A stretch of DNA of 6,631 nucleotides, taken from NCBI GenBank assembly GCA_902767065.1, contig CACXFW010000110.1, forward strand, positions 1 through 6,631, read 5' to 3'. A program made the translations under genes and the position numbers. Shown here piece by piece: positions 5,511 to 6,631 of the stretch. Origin of the DNA: an uncultured Lachnospiraceae bacterium (GTDB lineage: Bacteria > Bacillota > Clostridia > Lachnospirales > Lachnospiraceae). The notes beneath the pieces are model-generated. The model was not told the origin of the DNA. It did not search any database and saw nothing but the letters and a program-made list of their open reading frames with translations. Every line of letters starts with the position of its first letter. Position 1 is the stretch's first letter.

Positions 5511-6631
5511 AAGGCACCTTTCCCTTCTCTGCCCGGTCCACTTCTATGGCTGTGATAACATCTCCGACGATATTGGTCAGGTTCATGATCCCGCCAAAAG
5601 CAGCTTCGCAGAGAATTGCCAGATGGATCAGGTTCGGAGCTTTCATATAGGCCAGAATGATCGTGATGCCGATCAGAGTGGATCCGGGCTGGTTCGGCGC
5701 GCCAAGAGACAGGAAAAACACCAGCACCGCAATTGACGCTATGTTCACCCAGTGGATATCCGTATTGCTGAATATCATCAGCATCAGTGAGATGAACGTC
5801 AGAAAGAAACAATTGCCGTCAAGATTGATCTGTGCGAGAACCGGGATGGATACCTCCAGCTTTTTCCAGTCCAGATGGAATTCTCTGGAACAGTAGCGGA
5901 TGTTATATGGCGCCGCATCCAGGGCTGACGCTATGATATAGTTCTCACGCAGCAGCGGCCCTGTTTTTTTCAAAAAGGTCAGAATCGGAATACCGCACTT
6001 TTTCAGGCGGAATCCATAGTACAGGATCAGAAATACCAGGCTTGCCCCTACAAGCAGAACCAGCTCCATCAGATAGAGCAGCGCATCAAACCCTTCGCTC
6101 AGCAGAATATCCAGGATTGCCAGTAAGATAAAAACCGGAAGGGCAGTGATCACGATACCGAGCATCCTGGAGAATAACTCATAACAGGTATCAATCATGT
6201 CTTTTAACCTGTCAAAATATTTCCCGACAGAACACAGTGCATAAGTGGCGATGCCCGCAACAATGATCAATGGAAATGGCGCGATCATCTGGAACGGAGA
6301 AAAGATATCCGACGGAACCAGCGACCCGATGAATTCCGGCAGCGTGATCTCTACCTTCATATGGGTGTAAGCAACAATCGATGTTTTCGGGACCGCTACG
6401 AGAAGAACAGCCAGAAGAGCAGCTGCGATTGCCAGAAGAATCGTCAGCACCGAGGAGAGGATGATTCTTCTGCGGACCTTTCGAAGCTCGGAGTTATGCT
6501 CTGACATGATATAGGTGTCTGTCAGATTCTTCATCAGAGAGAGGAAGGTGACCGGCGCGCCGATCATCAGCATTGCATTGCTGAACAGCATTTCCAGAGG
6601 GCTGACAAGATTCTGCAAAAGACTTCTTCTG
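5509..6631 (-). CDS. DAACS/SDF-family (GltP-like) cation-coupled transporter, N-terminus outside the window
   Basis: The frame is open through the right edge, so at least 373 residues are visible and the true start is missing; family proteins are about 400-430 long. It is a polytopic membrane protein. The family signatures are clear in the C-terminal half: NLDGN (codons 5826-5812) matches the NMDGT motif of the discontinuous helix 7, a GAPNQPGS turn fits the tip of hairpin HP2, and NIVGD (5574-5560) followed by ITAIEVDRAE matches the end of helix 8. These motifs form sodium and substrate sites in GltPh, whose family moves glutamate, aspartate, C4-dicarboxylates or neutral amino acids with Na+ or H+. 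Here the serine-rich HP1 tip is not seen, and the helix 8 positions equal to GltPh Asp394 and Arg397 appear to be Gly and Met. An acidic amino acid substrate is therefore doubtful. It is convergent with the export operon and probably independent of it. Confidence 0.85.
   Translation of the reverse strand, partial: RRSLLQNLVSPLEMLFSNAMLMIGAPVTFLSLMKNLTDTYIMSEHNSELRKVRRRIILSSVLTILLAIAAALLAVLLVAVPKTSIVAYTHMKVEITLPEFIGSLVPSDIFSPFQMIAPFPLIIVAGIATYALCSVGKYFDRLKDMIDTCYELFSRMLGIVITALPVFILLAILDILLSEGFDALLYLMELVLLVGASLVFLILYYGFRLKKCGIPILTFLKKTGPLLRENYIIASALDAAPYNIRYCSREFHLDWKKLEVSIPVLAQINLDGNCFFLTFISLMLMIFSNTDIHWVNIASIAVLVFFLSLGAPNQPGSTLIGITIILAYMKAPNLIHLAILCEAAFGGIMNLTNIVGDVITAIEVDRAEKGKVP

Noticed and set aside
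1..6631. CRISPR arrays, tRNA or rRNA genes, insertion sequences.
   Set aside because: No regularly spaced repeats, cloverleaf-type tRNA sequence, rRNA segments, transposase frames or terminal inverted repeats with target duplications were found.

Overview
The window is a stretch of bacterial chromosome, about half G+C. It has strong AGGAG-type ribosome binding sites, short intergenic gaps and gene families that fit a gut-type Firmicute (class Clostridia, perhaps Lachnospiraceae or a relative). The taxon is an inference from gene content and style, not from a marker gene.

Layout: positions 1-236 are probably non-coding and can form several consecutive hairpins. From 237 to 5494 four genes run on the + strand and look like one operon: a small STAS-domain anti-sigma-factor-antagonist-like protein (237-542), a very short HlyD-like membrane adaptor (662-1087), a C39 peptidase/permease/ATPase exporter (1100-3280) and a second permease/ATPase exporter with a non-catalytic N-terminal domain (3296-5494). 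On the - strand, convergent and ending 14 bases from the operon, is the 3' part of a DAACS/SDF-type (GltP-like) cation-coupled transporter that runs off the right edge (5509-6631).

The adaptor and the two exporters are the three export components of an NHLM/NHLP-type RiPP (ribosomally made, post-translationally modified peptide) system. The first exporter should cut the leader peptide with its C39 domain while exporting the core. The second is its usual permease/ATPase partner, and the adaptor presumably extends the conduit out of the membrane. No precursor peptide or modification enzyme is in the window, so the cargo is unknown.

The most notable points are: a partner-switching (STAS) regulator at the head of an export operon; an adaptor reduced to about a third of the usual length; an N-terminal domain in the second exporter that looks like a dead C39 peptidase fold; a hairpin-rich segment before the operon; and a GltP-like transporter that has lost the residues used to bind acidic substrates.
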